A stretch of DNA of 64,000 nt, taken from Streptomyces toxytricini (lineage in GTDB: Bacteria; Actinomycetota; Actinomycetes; Streptomycetales; Streptomycetaceae). The position numbers were made by a program, and so were the translations under genes. Position 1 is the first letter of the stretch. Each line of letters begins with the position of its first letter. Of this stretch, positions 33,935-43,591 are shown in pieces. The notes beneath the pieces are model-generated. The model saw only the letters and a program-made list of their open reading frames with translations. It had not been told where the DNA came from and ran no database searches. The stretch lies in NCBI RefSeq assembly GCF_014649915.1, contig NZ_BMTY01000002.1, positions 159,441-223,440 of the forward strand. Reading direction: 5' to 3'.

Positions 33935-36109
33935 TCAGCGCCCCATGCGTCCGCGAACCATCCCGACCATGGCGTTGAGCTCCTCGATGCGCATGCGCTT
34001 GGCGGCCAGGAGGAAGACGGCGGCCAGCGCGATGAGACCCGTGGTCAGCGACGCGAGGGAGCCGGCGACTCCGCTGCCCAGCCAGCGGGTGACCGCGTAC
34101 GCGACGCCGCCGGCGACGGCGGCCGCGGGGATGCAGGCGCCGGTGAGGCGTGCGTAGGTGCGCCGCACGTGGGCGCCGTCGAGGTCGCCGCCGAGCCGCT
34201 TGCGCAGCCGCTTCCAGGCGACGCCGACGCCGACCGCGTAGCCGAGTCCGTAGGCGGCGGCCATGCCGACGACGGCCCAGCGGGCCGGGAGCACGAAGAA
34301 CGCGGCTGTGGAGACGGCTGCGTTGACGGCGGCCACGATGACCGTGTTGTAGAAGGGCGTGCGCGTGTCCTCGTAGGCGTAGAAGCCGCGCAGGACCACG
34401 TACTGGACCGAGTAGGGGATGAGGCCGAGGCCGAACGCCATCAGCACGTAGCCGATGTTGCGGGCGCCGTCGCCGGAACCCGCGTACAGCAGCATGGCCA
34501 TCGGGACGCCGAGCGCGAGGAAGGCGAAGGCGCAGGGCACGATGGCGACGGCCGAGGTGCGCAGGCCGTAGGAGATGTCGTCGCGGACGGCGGCCGCGTC
34601 GCCGTCGTGGGCGGAGCGGGAGATGCGGGGCAGGACGGCCGTCATGACGGAGACGGTGATGATGGCCTGCGGCATCTGCCACAGCAGCAGCGCGTAGTTG
34701 TAGGCGGTGATGCCGGTGCCGGGGTGGCCCTGCTTCTCGGCGACCGAGCCGGCCCAGGTCGCGAGCTGGGTCACGACGACGAGGCCGACCTGGTTGGCGA
34801 GGACGAAGAAGAACGTCCACTTGGCGAGGCGGGCGGCCTTGCCGAGGCCGTGGCCCTTCCAGTCGAAGCGCAGGCGCGGGGAGAATCCGGCGTCGCGCAG
34901 GTACGGCAGCATCGCCAGGGCCTGCACGGTGAGGCCGAGGAGGGTGCCGAGGCCGAGCAGGCGCACGCCCTCCGGGGTGACGGTGGCGGCGCTGACACCG
35001 GAGGTGGTGAAGCCGCCGAAGGCCCAGATGAACGCCCCGAACGTGGCGATGACGACGATGTTGTTGAGGACCGGGGTCCACATCATCGCGCCGAACCGGC
35101 CGCGCGCGTTGAGGATCTGACCGAGCACCACGTGCACACCCATGAAGAACATGGTGGGCAGGCAGTAGCGGGCGAACGCGACCGCGACGTCCATCTGGTC
35201 CGGGTCGGAGGCGATCTTCGGCGACATCATCGTGATGAACACCGGTGCGGCGAGCACGCAGATGGTGGTGATGGCGGCCAGCAGGACGACCACGAGGGTC
35301 AGCAGCCGGTTGGCGTAGGCCTGGCCGCCGTCGCTGTCGTTCTTCATGGCGCGTACGAGCTGGGGGATGAAGACGGCGTTGAGCGCGCCTCCGCCGACCA
35401 GTACGTAGATCATCGTCGGCAGCGTGTTGGCGATCTGGTAGGTGTCGTTGAACGTGCCGACGCCGATCGCCGCGGCGATGACCAGGGTCCGCAGGAAGCC
35501 GGTGATGCGGGAGACGATCGTTCCGGCGGCCATCAGGGCGCTGGACTTCAGCAGCCCGGAGGCCCGGCCGGCCGGCTTGCTCGGCGCCGGGGACGCGACG
35601 GGGGCGTCCTCGACGGCCGCGCCGGGCGCGGCCTGCTGGTCGCGGTACAGGTGCGCGAAGGCGTCGGTCTGCGGCTCGTCCTCGCCGGCGGTGGTGACCA
35701 GCGCGTCGACGCCGACGAACTCGGTGGTGCCTGCACGGTCGCCGTACGGGAGGTGGCGCGAGGGGCCGTCCGGCTCGGGCGGCGGCGTCTGGGCCCACAC
35801 GCGGGGGTCGGGGGCGGGCGCGGCCGTCTGCGGGGCCGCGTACAGCGGCCCCGGCTCCTGGTAGGTGCCGGGCGGCGGCGGGGGGTGGGAGGCCCGGTCG
35901 TACAGCACCTCGGCCACGGGGTCCTGCGCCGACAGGTCGTGCGACCGGTACGGGTCGCGTTCGTAGGCGTCCTGGACGTACGGGTCCCGGTCCGGCCCGG
36001 GGGCGGGCGCGGGAACCTGCCCGGGCGGCGCGGCGCCCGGGTCGGCGCCCGGGTAGGGCGCGGGCGCGCCAGTGCCCTGCGCGCGGTCACCGTCGTACGG
36101 CGCGTTCAT
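33935..36109 (-). CDS. murJ: Lipid II flippase MurJ
   Basis: A 724-residue MVF/MviN family protein with about 14 membrane helices from residue 190 onward. The first 180 residues are a hydrophilic Pro/Tyr/Asp-rich cytoplasmic arm typical of actinobacteria. Conserved features include SALMAAGTIVSRITGFLRTLVIAAAIG at the first helices and the GALNAVFIPQ motif. MurJ exports the lipid-linked peptidoglycan precursor. It precedes the pseudokinase gene by 117 bp, and the DUF6049 gene lies upstream on the same strand. Confidence 0.94.
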   Translation of the reverse strand: MNAPYDGDRAQGTGAPAPYPGADPGAAPPGQVPAPAPGPDRDPYVQDAYERDPYRSHDLSAQDPVAEVLYDRASHPPPPPGTYQEPGPLYAAPQTAAPAPDPRVWAQTPPPEPDGPSRHLPYGDRAGTTEFVGVDALVTTAGEDEPQTDAFAHLYRDQQAAPGAAVEDAPVASPAPSKPAGRASGLLKSSALMAAGTIVSRITGFLRTLVIAAAIGVGTFNDTYQIANTLPTMIYVLVGGGALNAVFIPQLVRAMKNDSDGGQAYANRLLTLVVVLLAAITTICVLAAPVFITMMSPKIASDPDQMDVAVAFARYCLPTMFFMGVHVVLGQILNARGRFGAMMWTPVLNNIVVIATFGAFIWAFGGFTTSGVSAATVTPEGVRLLGLGTLLGLTVQALAMLPYLRDAGFSPRLRFDWKGHGLGKAARLAKWTFFFVLANQVGLVVVTQLATWAGSVAEKQGHPGTGITAYNYALLLWQMPQAIITVSVMTAVLPRISRSAHDGDAAAVRDDISYGLRTSAVAIVPCAFAFLALGVPMAMLLYAGSGDGARNIGYVLMAFGLGLIPYSVQYVVLRGFYAYEDTRTPFYNTVIVAAVNAAVSTAAFFVLPARWAVVGMAAAYGLGYAVGVGVAWKRLRKRLGGDLDGAHVRRTYARLTGACIPAAAVAGGVAYAVTRWLGSGVAGSLASLTTGLIALAAVFLLAAKRMRIEELNAMVGMVRGRMGR

Positions 36110-36155
36110 CGAAACCCCACCTCATCGTCCCCAGGCCGGCCGGCCACGGCATCGC

Positions 36156-38495
36156 TCAACGGTCCACTGTCTCACCCGCGCCGGACCGGCCGGTGCTTTG
36201 CGCTCCGGTGTCCGGGGTGCCGTCACTCGGCTGCATGCCGTCGGCCGGCTGCCCGCCCCCGGCCGGCTCCGCGGCATCCCCGGCGGGCTCCCGGCCGTCC
36301 CCGGCCGGCTCCGCGGCATCCCCCGCGGCGGCCCGGGCGGCCACGCGCTTGCGGCTGGCGTACATCTTGACGCCCGCCAGCACCAGGAGGAGGACACCAC
36401 CCGCGATGACGAGCATCACGGTCGGGGTGATCTCGGTGGCCTCCACCGTGAACCTGCGCTCCTTGCCGTACGGGACGCCGTTCTCGGTGAAGAGCTGGGC
36501 GGTGACCTCGACGGGGCCGCTCGCCGTCGCGTTCGCGGTGAACTTCACCGTCTGGCTGTGCCCGCCCTGGACGGTGACCTGCTGCTCCGCCTGACCGCTC
36601 TTGCCGAACACCAGACGGGTCGGATTCGCCGACTTCACCCGCAGGACGAGGCCCTGCACGTCCTGGACCAGGCCGTTCTGGACGCTCACCGGGATCGTCG
36701 CGCTGTGGCCGGACAGGGTGGCGTCGGACTTGGGGACGAGCTTGACCTTCTCGGTCAGGCCGACCAGGTACTGCTGGACCTGGTTGCGGTAGTGCCCGGC
36801 GTCCTGGGGGCGGCCTCGCCACGAGGTGGACATCTCGCGGTTCGTGGTGTTCCCGAACGGGATCTCGACGCGGTCGGGCGCCGTCAGGATGGCCTTGAAG
36901 TGGTCGAGCGTGTTCAGGGTGGTGCGGATCTTCTCGAAGGCGGCGACGGGCAGTTCCGTCTTGCGCAGCGCGTCCGGGTACTGGCCGGCGCCCGGCACCT
37001 GCGTGTTCACGCCTGCGTCGGGCTTGGCGGCGGCCGCGGCCTCCAGGTCGGCGGGCTGCGTCCAGCGGCCCGCCTGGAGGGCGCGGAGGGCCTCTGCCAT
37101 GGACTGGGCCTGGCTGGCGGTCGGCATCCGCTGCGGGGTGACGACGAAGCTCCGCTGGCTGTCGGTCTTCTGCAGGTTCAGGGCCAGGCTGTGCGCGAGG
37201 AAGCGCTGCACGGCGAGCGTGGAGTTCGCGGCACTCAGCATGTCGCCCTCGAAGGCGGTCGACAGGTCGGCGTCAGCCACGACGGCCGTGGCGCCCGCGC
37301 CGATGGGGCGGGCCGCCGACGGGGTGTAGCCGAGAGCGCCGGTCTCCTGCAGGCTGTCGCTGCGCGCCAGCACGTGGTGGGCCCCGGCCGAGGTCGCCAC
37401 GTTCACGATCGACGGGTCGATCGCGCCGTCGACGGGCCAGGAGAAGTCGGTGGACGGGGTGACGTGCAGGACGGTCTCCACCGCCTGCTTCGCCTTGTCC
37501 GTGGCCGGCCGGAGCTGCCCGAGGGTGCCCGAGACGTCCTTGCCCTGGTGGGCGAGGGAGGCGATGTCGGGGTCGGCGAACGGCAGGGCCACGACCTTCT
37601 TGCCCTGGACCGCCGCCTCCAGCGAGGCGAGCCACTGCTCGGCGACGGCCTTGTTCCGGCCCTGGACGACCCGGCCGTCGGGGGTCCGGTAGCGGTAGCC
37701 CTTCGTCATCGCGTCGACCGTGTACAGCAGGTCGGGGTCGATGACCCAGGTGATCGGCAGCTCCTTGCCGAGGGAGACCATCCGCTCCAGCCGGCCGCCG
37801 GTCCGCAGCTCGTCCGCGAGGGAGTCGTCGAGGAAGACCGGGGTCTGCACCTCGTCCGAGCCGGTCTCGGCCGTCAGGCGGGTCGTGGAGACAAGCGGCC
37901 ACAGGTACGTCAGCTGGGAGCGCTTGGCGGCCGGCTCCGGCTGCCACGGCAGGAACGTCCGCTTGATGCCCAGGACCTGCTCGTAGGGGCGGCTGTCGGT
38001 CTCGCCGGAGAGTGAGACGCCCAGCGGGTAGACGCCCTCCTTCTCCAGCTCCAGCTTGTTCACCGGGATCGTCAGCGTGAACGTCTGGCTCACCTTGGAG
38101 GGCAGCGAGGCGATCTTCACCGAGTACGCCTGGTCGACCTCGCCGGGATCGGTGCCCGCCCGGAAGCCGGTCCGGTCCGCTGCCTCGTCGATCGAGGTGC
38201 GGTCGCTCAGGGCGGACCCGACCCGCAGCCCCACGTGGGCCGCGGTGATCGTCTCGCGGCCGTTGTTGACCACCGTTCCGGAGATCGTCAGCGTGTCGCC
38301 CTTGACCGGGGCCGCGGGAGCCACTGTGGTGAGCTGCACATCCACGGAGCCCGTCTCGGCCGCGTCCGCCGGGGCGGGTGGCTGGACGAGGGCGCCGAGC
38401 AGCGGTGTCCCGCAGAGCAGGACGACGGCGCGCCGCAGCCAGCGGCGCCGGGCAGGAGCGGGGGAAGCCCCCTGGTTGTCTGCCGGCTCGGCCAC
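36156..38495 (-). CDS. DUF6049 family secreted membrane-anchored protein
   Basis: A 779-residue protein with a signal peptide (Arg-rich RRRWLRRAVVLLCGTPLLGALV, cleavage near PADA at about residue 45), a large extracytoplasmic body, and a C-terminal membrane helix (LVIAGGVLLLVLAGVKMYA, about residues 698-716). The N-terminal part resembles an Ig-like beta-sandwich (TLTISGTVVNNGRETI), and the middle resembles a polysaccharide-deacetylase-like barrel only vaguely. The mycobacterial counterpart also neighbours MurJ and Cca. The function is unknown; an envelope role is inferred from context. A short repeat codes the tail. Confidence 0.8.
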   Translation of the reverse strand: MAEPADNQGASPAPARRRWLRRAVVLLCGTPLLGALVQPPAPADAAETGSVDVQLTTVAPAAPVKGDTLTISGTVVNNGRETITAAHVGLRVGSALSDRTSIDEAADRTGFRAGTDPGEVDQAYSVKIASLPSKVSQTFTLTIPVNKLELEKEGVYPLGVSLSGETDSRPYEQVLGIKRTFLPWQPEPAAKRSQLTYLWPLVSTTRLTAETGSDEVQTPVFLDDSLADELRTGGRLERMVSLGKELPITWVIDPDLLYTVDAMTKGYRYRTPDGRVVQGRNKAVAEQWLASLEAAVQGKKVVALPFADPDIASLAHQGKDVSGTLGQLRPATDKAKQAVETVLHVTPSTDFSWPVDGAIDPSIVNVATSAGAHHVLARSDSLQETGALGYTPSAARPIGAGATAVVADADLSTAFEGDMLSAANSTLAVQRFLAHSLALNLQKTDSQRSFVVTPQRMPTASQAQSMAEALRALQAGRWTQPADLEAAAAAKPDAGVNTQVPGAGQYPDALRKTELPVAAFEKIRTTLNTLDHFKAILTAPDRVEIPFGNTTNREMSTSWRGRPQDAGHYRNQVQQYLVGLTEKVKLVPKSDATLSGHSATIPVSVQNGLVQDVQGLVLRVKSANPTRLVFGKSGQAEQQVTVQGGHSQTVKFTANATASGPVEVTAQLFTENGVPYGKERRFTVEATEITPTVMLVIAGGVLLLVLAGVKMYASRKRVAARAAAGDAAEPAGDGREPAGDAAEPAGGGQPADGMQPSDGTPDTGAQSTGRSGAGETVDR
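36257..36323. repeat. Short direct repeat in the DUF6049 gene tail
   Basis: A 25-bp identical unit at 36257-36281 and 36299-36323 (offset 42 bp, 14 codons) encodes repeated DAAEPAGD-type peptides after the membrane helix. This looks like a slippage-prone cytoplasmic tail. Confidence 0.7.
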
Positions 38496-38679
38496 GCGCT
38501 AACCCGTCCCTCGCAGTGTCAGTGGTCGTCGTTCGTGCGTCCAGGAATGGTAACGAGACCCGCCGGGCGCGAGTGCCGCGCCTTGCTCCACATGATCGGC
38601 CCGGCACCGCGGCCCCCGGAGAGCGGGGTGCCGGAAACGGGGGAGCCCCCTCCGGGCGGGGCACGTACCCTTTTCTGTT

Positions 38680-40122
38680 GTGCCGAACGCCAATGAAGAC
38701 ACCCCCAGTGCCCTGAGTCAGGTGCAGAGCCGCGCGGTCAGCGAACTGCTGCGGGTCGCTCCTGCCGCCGACGAGCTCGGCCGCCTGTTCCAGGAGGCGG
38801 GATTCAGCCTCGCCCTGGTCGGCGGGTCCGTCCGCGACGCGCTGCTCGGCCGTCTCGGCAACGACCTCGACTTCACCACCGACGCCCGCCCCGAGGACGT
38901 CCTGAAGATCGTCCGACCGTGGGCGGACTCGGTCTGGGACGTCGGGATCGCCTTCGGGACCGTCGGCGCCCAGAAGGCAGGCTTCCAGATCGAGGTCACG
39001 ACGTACCGCTCGGAGTCCTACGACCGGACCTCCCGCAAGCCCGAGGTCTCCTACGGCGACTCCATCGAGGAGGACCTCGTCCGGCGCGACTTCACCGTGA
39101 ACGCGATGGCCGTGGCGCTGCCGCAGAAGGAGTTCGTGGACCCGCACGGCGGCCTGGAGGACCTGCGGGCGGGTGTCCTGCGCACGCCCGGCACCCCGGA
39201 GGACTCCTTCTCCGACGACCCGCTGCGGATGCTGCGCGCGGCGCGGTTCGCCGCCCAGCTCGACTTCGAGGTCGCGCCGGACGTCGTGGCCGCGATGGGG
39301 GCGATGTCGCAGCGCATCGAGATCGTCTCCGCGGAGCGGGTGCAGGCCGAGCTGAACAAGCTCATGCTCTCCGCCCACCCGCGCAAGGGCCTCGGCCTCC
39401 TCGTCGACACCGGGCTGGCGGACCGGGTGCTGCCCGAGCTGCCGGCGCTGCGGCTGGAGAGCGACGAGCACCACCGGCACAAGGACGTCTACGAGCACTC
39501 GCTGATCGTTCTGGAGCAGGCGATGGCGCTGGAGGAGGACGGCCCGGACCTGGTCCTGCGGCTCGCCGCACTCCTCCACGACATCGGCAAGCCCCGCACC
39601 CGCCGCTTCGAGAGCGACGGCCGGGTCTCGTTCCACCACCACGAGGTGGTGGGCGCCAAGATGGCCAAGAAGCGCATGACCGCGCTGAAGTACTCCAACG
39701 AGATGGTCAAGGACGTCTGCCGGCTGATCGAGCTGCACCTGCGGTTCCACGGCTACGGCGACGGCGAGTGGACCGACTCGGCGGTGCGGCGCTACGTGCG
39801 CGACGCCGGCCCGCTGCTGGACCGCCTGCACAAGCTGACCCGGTCCGACTGCACGACGCGCAACAAGCGCAAGGCCAACGCGCTCTCCCGGACGTACGAC
39901 AGCCTGGAGGAGCGCATCGCGCAGCTTCAGGAGCAGGAGGAGCTGGACGCGATCCGGCCCGACCTGGACGGCAACGAGATCATGCAGGAGCTGGGCGTCG
40001 GTCCCGGCCCCGTGGTCGGCAAGGCCTACGCGTTCCTGCTGGAGCTGCGGTTGGAGAACGGTCCCATGGAGCGCGCGGCGGCGGTCGCGGCCCTCCGGGA
40101 CTGGTGGGCCGCGCAGGCCTGA
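38680..40122 (+). CDS. cca: CCA tRNA nucleotidyltransferase
   Basis: A 480-residue class II CCA-adding enzyme that completes tRNA 3' ends; the tRNA genes here lack encoded CCA, so it is needed. The nucleotidyltransferase head has LVGGSVRDALLGR and DLDFTTDA with the metal-binding DxD, then RRDFTVNAM near residue 138. A C-terminal HD domain is present (HHRHKDVYEHS and LLHDIGKPRT). The start is a GTG at 38680 after TTTTCTGTT; the neighbouring DUF6049 gene is divergent. Confidence 0.95.
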   Translation: MPNANEDTPSALSQVQSRAVSELLRVAPAADELGRLFQEAGFSLALVGGSVRDALLGRLGNDLDFTTDARPEDVLKIVRPWADSVWDVGIAFGTVGAQKAGFQIEVTTYRSESYDRTSRKPEVSYGDSIEEDLVRRDFTVNAMAVALPQKEFVDPHGGLEDLRAGVLRTPGTPEDSFSDDPLRMLRAARFAAQLDFEVAPDVVAAMGAMSQRIEIVSAERVQAELNKLMLSAHPRKGLGLLVDTGLADRVLPELPALRLESDEHHRHKDVYEHSLIVLEQAMALEEDGPDLVLRLAALLHDIGKPRTRRFESDGRVSFHHHEVVGAKMAKKRMTALKYSNEMVKDVCRLIELHLRFHGYGDGEWTDSAVRRYVRDAGPLLDRLHKLTRSDCTTRNKRKANALSRTYDSLEERIAQLQEQEELDAIRPDLDGNEIMQELGVGPGPVVGKAYAFLLELRLENGPMERAAAVAALRDWWAAQA

Positions 40123-40144
40123 ATGCGGCAGGGGCCCGGGACGT

Positions 40145-40158
40145 GTTTCACGTGAAAC
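40145..40158. other. parS: parS site between cca and the MFS gene
   Basis: Perfect GTTTCACGTGAAAC, 23 bp after the cca stop and 56 bp from the next parS. Confidence 0.93.
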
Positions 40159-40190
40159 ATGCCGCGGGCCCGGCCCGCCCCCCGGAGGGG

Positions 40191-41471
40191 TCAGGGGCGT
40201 GTTTCACGTGAAACATCGGGTCGCCGCCCCAGGTACAGCGCGGTCAGGGCGTAGAGGACTGCGACGCCCACGAGGAGCACGGCCGAGCGGCCGTCCGCGG
40301 GGAGCACCAGCGAGCTGACGGCCGCGGCGGCGACGAACGCGACGTTGAACAGCACGTCGTAGAGGGAGAAGACCCGCCCTCGGAAGTCGTCGTCCACCCG
40401 GGACTGCACCACCGTGTCGGTGGCGATCTTGGCTCCCTGGGTGGCGAGGCCGAGGACGAAGGCGGCGGCCAGCATGGGCTCCGGCAGGAAGGAAAGGCCG
40501 AGGGCGGGCACCAGGAGCGCTGCCGTCGCCGAGCACACGGTGATCCAGCCGCGGGTGCCCAGGCGGCCGGCCGCCCCCGGTGTGACCACGGCCGCGGCGA
40601 AGAAGCCCGCCCCCGAGACGCCCACCGCGAGGCCCAGCAGGGCGAGGCCGTCCGACTCGGTGTCCGACCAGGCGTAGCGGCAGAGCATCAGCAGCGTCAC
40701 CGTCAGGGCCCCGTAGCAGAACCGCATCATGGTCATGGCGGCCAGCGCCTGGGCGGCCTCGCGGCGCTCGGCGAGGTGCCGCAGCCCCGCGGCCATCCCG
40801 CGCACGGTGAGCGCGACGCCCTGGAGCACGGACGGGTGGACGGTGCCCGGCGGATGGTCCGGCCCCAGCAGGCCGACGGCCAGGCGCAGGGACATCAGCG
40901 CCGCTCCGAGGTAGAGGGCGGCGCCGAGCAGGACCACGAGGGCGTCGGAGTCGGCGGCGAGGAACCGCAGCAGGAAGGCGAGGCCTCCGCCTGCGGTCGC
41001 GGCGAGGGTCCCGGCCGTCGGGGACAGTGCGTTGGCGGTGACCAGCCGGCCGGGTGCGACGACACGGGGCAGGGAGGCGGCGAGCCCCGCCAGGACGAAG
41101 CGGTTGACGGCCGTCACGGACAGCGCCGAGGCGTAGAAGAGCCACTCGGGGACGGAGGCGGCGACCAGCACGGCGGTGATGCAGGCGAGGAGGGCCCGCA
41201 GCAGGTTTCCGTAGAGGAAGACCTGGCGGCGGCGCCAACGGTCCAGGAGGACTCCGGCGAAGGGCCCGACGAGGGAGTAGGGCAGCAGTAGGACCGCCAT
41301 GGCCGAGGCGACGGCGGCCGGCGAGGTCTGCTTCTCCGGGGAGAAGACCACGTGGGTCGCCAGGGCCACCTGGTAGACGCCGTCGGCGGCCTGCGAGAAC
41401 AGCCTTACGGCGAGCAGGTTGCGGAAGTCCCTCAGGCGCAGGAGTACGCGCAGATCACGTACGACGGGCAT
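40191..41471 (-). CDS. MFS transporter
   Basis: A 426-residue permease with about 12 hydrophobic helices. The motif DRWRRRQVF near residues 75-85 is the typical loop 2-3 (A-motif) of drug-type MFS proteins, and LFSQAADGVYQVAL is the N-terminal helix 1 pattern of the EntS/NarK-like subset. The substrate is unknown. The C-terminus reads DVSRETRP because the 3' end runs through a parS site. The ATG at 41471 is chosen; an in-frame GTG at 41486 is possible. Confidence 0.85.
   Translation of the reverse strand: MPVVRDLRVLLRLRDFRNLLAVRLFSQAADGVYQVALATHVVFSPEKQTSPAAVASAMAVLLLPYSLVGPFAGVLLDRWRRRQVFLYGNLLRALLACITAVLVAASVPEWLFYASALSVTAVNRFVLAGLAASLPRVVAPGRLVTANALSPTAGTLAATAGGGLAFLLRFLAADSDALVVLLGAALYLGAALMSLRLAVGLLGPDHPPGTVHPSVLQGVALTVRGMAAGLRHLAERREAAQALAAMTMMRFCYGALTVTLLMLCRYAWSDTESDGLALLGLAVGVSGAGFFAAAVVTPGAAGRLGTRGWITVCSATAALLVPALGLSFLPEPMLAAAFVLGLATQGAKIATDTVVQSRVDDDFRGRVFSLYDVLFNVAFVAAAAVSSLVLPADGRSAVLLVGVAVLYALTALYLGRRPDVSRETRP
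40201..40214. other. parS: parS site inside the 3' end of the MFS gene
   Basis: Perfect GTTTCACGTGAAAC within the last codons of the minus-strand MFS gene, in the frame that reads VSRET. Confidence 0.93.
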
Positions 41472-41495
41472 GAGGGCAAGGTTCACACACGCGGA

Positions 41496-41524
41496 GGGTC
41501 CCCGGGCAGATTGCCCGGGGACCC
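41496..41524 (-). terminator. Terminator after inositol-phosphate synthase
   Basis: A perfect 13-bp stem (GGGTCCCCGGGCA at 41496-41508 pairing with 41512-41524) with a 3-nt loop lies 60 bp beyond the stop, before the MFS start. Confidence 0.8.
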
Positions 41525-41584
41525 CGGCGGAACGGCGGGTGGAGACCGGGGGACGGCGGCCCCGGCGCTCCGGACCGGACCTGT

Positions 41585-42667
41585 TTAGCGCTCGACCTCG
41601 CCGCGGATGAACTTCTCGACGTTCTCCAGCGCCTCGTCGTCGAAGTACTGGACCGGCGGGGACTTCATGAAGTAGCTGGACGCCGAGAGGATCGGGCCGC
41701 CGATGCCGCGGTCCTTGGCGATCTTCGCGGCGCGCAGGGCGTCGATGATGACACCGGCGGAGTTCGGGGAGTCCCACACCTCGAGCTTGTACTCGAGGTT
41801 CAGCGGGACGTCGCCGAAGGCGCGGCCCTCGAGGCGGACGTAGGCCCACTTGCGGTCGTCGAGCCACGCGACGTAGTCGGACGGGCCGATGTGGACGTTC
41901 TTGTCGCCGAGGTCGCGGTCGGGGATCTGCGAGGTGACGGCCTGCGTCTTCGAGATCTTCTTCGACTCGAGGCGGTCGCGCTCCAGCATGTTCTTGAAGT
42001 CCATGTTGCCGCCCACGTTGAGCTGCATGGTGCGCTCCAGGCGGACACCGCGGTCCTCGAACAGCTTCGCCATCACGCGGTGCGTGATGGTGGCGCCGAC
42101 CTGCGACTTGATGTCGTCGCCGACGATCGGGACACCGGCCTCGGTGAACTTGTCGGCCCACTCCTTGGTGCCGGCGATGAAGACCGGGAGGGCGTTGACG
42201 AAGGCGACCTTGGCGTCGATGGCGCACTGGGCGTAGAACTTCGCCGCGTCCTCGGAACCGACGGGCAGGTAGCAGACCAGAACGTCGACCTGGCGGTCCT
42301 TGAGGACCTGGACCACGTCGACCGGGGCCTCGGAGGACTCCTCGATGGTCGCGCGGTAGTACTTGCCCAGGCCGTCCAGGGTGTGGCCGCGCTGGACGGT
42401 CACGCCCGTGGTGGGGACGTCGCAGATCTTGATGGTGTTGTTCTCGCTGGCCCCGATGGCGTCCGCGAGGTCGAGGCCGACCTTCTTCGCGTCGACGTCG
42501 AACGCGGCGACGAACTCGACGTCGCCCACGTGGTAGTCGCCGAACTGGACGTGCATCAGACCGGGGACCTTGGCCGCCGGGTCGGCGTCCTTGTAGTACT
42601 CGACGCCCTGCACCAGCGAGGCGGCGCAGTTGCCCACGCCGACGATGGCTACGCGAACCGAACCCAT
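41585..42667 (-). CDS. ino1: Inositol-3-phosphate synthase
   Basis: A 360-residue enzyme that converts glucose-6-phosphate to inositol-phosphate for mycothiol and phosphatidylinositol. The NAD motif is [16 protein letters not shown] near residues 5-20. The conserved blocks [15 protein letters not shown] and [13 protein letters not shown] (about 195-240) and FKSxP near the end (SYFMKSPP) are family hallmarks. The ATG at 42667 with GGGAG upstream is preferred over an in-frame start at 42775. It follows the PadR gene by 49 bp on the same strand. Confidence 0.94.
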   Translation of the reverse strand: MGSVRVAIVGVGNCAASLVQGVEYYKDADPAAKVPGLMHVQFGDYHVGDVEFVAAFDVDAKKVGLDLADAIGASENNTIKICDVPTTGVTVQRGHTLDGLGKYYRATIEESSEAPVDVVQVLKDRQVDVLVCYLPVGSEDAAKFYAQCAIDAKVAFVNALPVFIAGTKEWADKFTEAGVPIVGDDIKSQVGATITHRVMAKLFEDRGVRLERTMQLNVGGNMDFKNMLERDRLESKKISKTQAVTSQIPDRDLGDKNVHIGPSDYVAWLDDRKWAYVRLEGRAFGDVPLNLEYKLEVWDSPNSAGVIIDALRAAKIAKDRGIGGPILSASSYFMKSPPVQYFDDEALENVEKFIRGEVER

Positions 42668-42716
42668 TCCGGTTGCTCCCTGTTTGTTCTCGGACGAGGC
42701 CTGCGCGGTGCAGGCC

Positions 42717-43319
42717 TCACTTTGCAGTTTCGTCGGGCGGACCGGGTCGTCTCCGATCCCGTCCCGCCCGCTCACTCTCGATGAGCTCGTTCAGCCAGCG
42801 CACTTCGCGCTCCACGGACTCCATGCCGTGCCGCTGCAGTTCGAGCGTGTAGTCGTCGAGGCGCTCCCGCGTGCGGGCCAGTGAGGCGCGCATCTTCTCC
42901 AGGCGCTCCTCGAGGCGGCTGCGGCGGCCTTCCAGGACCCGCATGCGCACGTCCCGCTCGGTCTGGCCGAAGAAGGCGAAGCGGGCGGCGAAGGACTCGT
43001 CTTCCCACGTGTCGGGACCGGTGTGGGAGAGGAGCTCCTCGAAGTGCTCCTTACCGGCGGCCGTCAACCGGTAGACGATCTTGGCGCGGCGCCCTGCGAG
43101 TGAAGCGGCGAGAGCGTCCTCCGGGGCGCTGCCCGGTTCCTCGGCGAGCCAGCCGTTGGCGACCAGCGTCTTCAGGCAGGGGTAGAGCGTCCCGTAGCTG
43201 AACGCCCGGAACACCCCCAGCGAGGTGTTGAGCCGTTTGCGGAGCTCGTAGCCGTGCATGGGGGCCTCGCGGAGCAGGCCGAGGACGGCGAACTCGAGGA
43301 TGCCCGAGCGCCTGCTCAT
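42717..43319 (-). CDS. PadR family transcriptional regulator
   Basis: A 200-residue winged-helix protein. The N-terminal DNA-binding domain ([25 protein letters not shown] ... [14 protein letters not shown]) covers residues 6-60. A long Arg/Glu-rich coiled coil (about 110-195) should mediate dimerisation. The ATG at 43319 with GGGAGG upstream was chosen. It is the first gene of a unit with inositol-phosphate synthase, and an inverted repeat fits as its own operator. The ligand is unknown. Confidence 0.9.
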   Translation of the reverse strand: MSRRSGILEFAVLGLLREAPMHGYELRKRLNTSLGVFRAFSYGTLYPCLKTLVANGWLAEEPGSAPEDALAASLAGRRAKIVYRLTAAGKEHFEELLSHTGPDTWEDESFAARFAFFGQTERDVRMRVLEGRRSRLEERLEKMRASLARTRERLDDYTLELQRHGMESVEREVRWLNELIESERAGRDRRRPGPPDETAK

Positions 43320-43359
43320 CCGCCTGCCTCCCCTGCAACCCTGAGCCTTATGACGAGCT

Positions 43360-43380
43360 GATGTATCGGCTCGATACATC
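43360..43380. promoter_or_regulatory. Candidate PadR operator
   Basis: Nine-base-pair inverted repeat GATGTATCG (43360-43368), spacer GCT, CGATACATC (43372-43380), 41 bp upstream of the PadR start. ATGT...ACAT palindromes are typical of PadR-type operators, though the usual spacer is shorter. Confidence 0.6.
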
Positions 43381-43591
43381 CAGACGATAGAACGGGTGCC
43401 TTCCGGCGACAAGTAGCGATCAGGTGACCGGCATCACATCACCAATTCGCAGGATGCGAGTTGCCTGATTTGGGGTGAACTTCGGCACTGTTCGGGTTTT
43501 GAGCGTGCGTAGTCTTGCGGCGTGACACCGGGGGGATCGGAACTCACAAGCCGCTTCCAGGCCACTCGCCTGCCCGAGGAGTAGTCGTTCG

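Noticed and set aside
32636..36370. A 1,244-codon plus-strand open frame antisense to murJ and the pseudokinase
   Set aside because: No recognisable motif and composition typical of antisense of high-GC genes; the minus-strand genes have clear families.
41585..43319. Inositol or cobalamin riboswitch upstream of ino1/PadR
   Set aside because: The gap between PadR and ino1 is 49 bp and shows no conserved riboswitch motifs; the PadR palindrome explains the upstream structure better.
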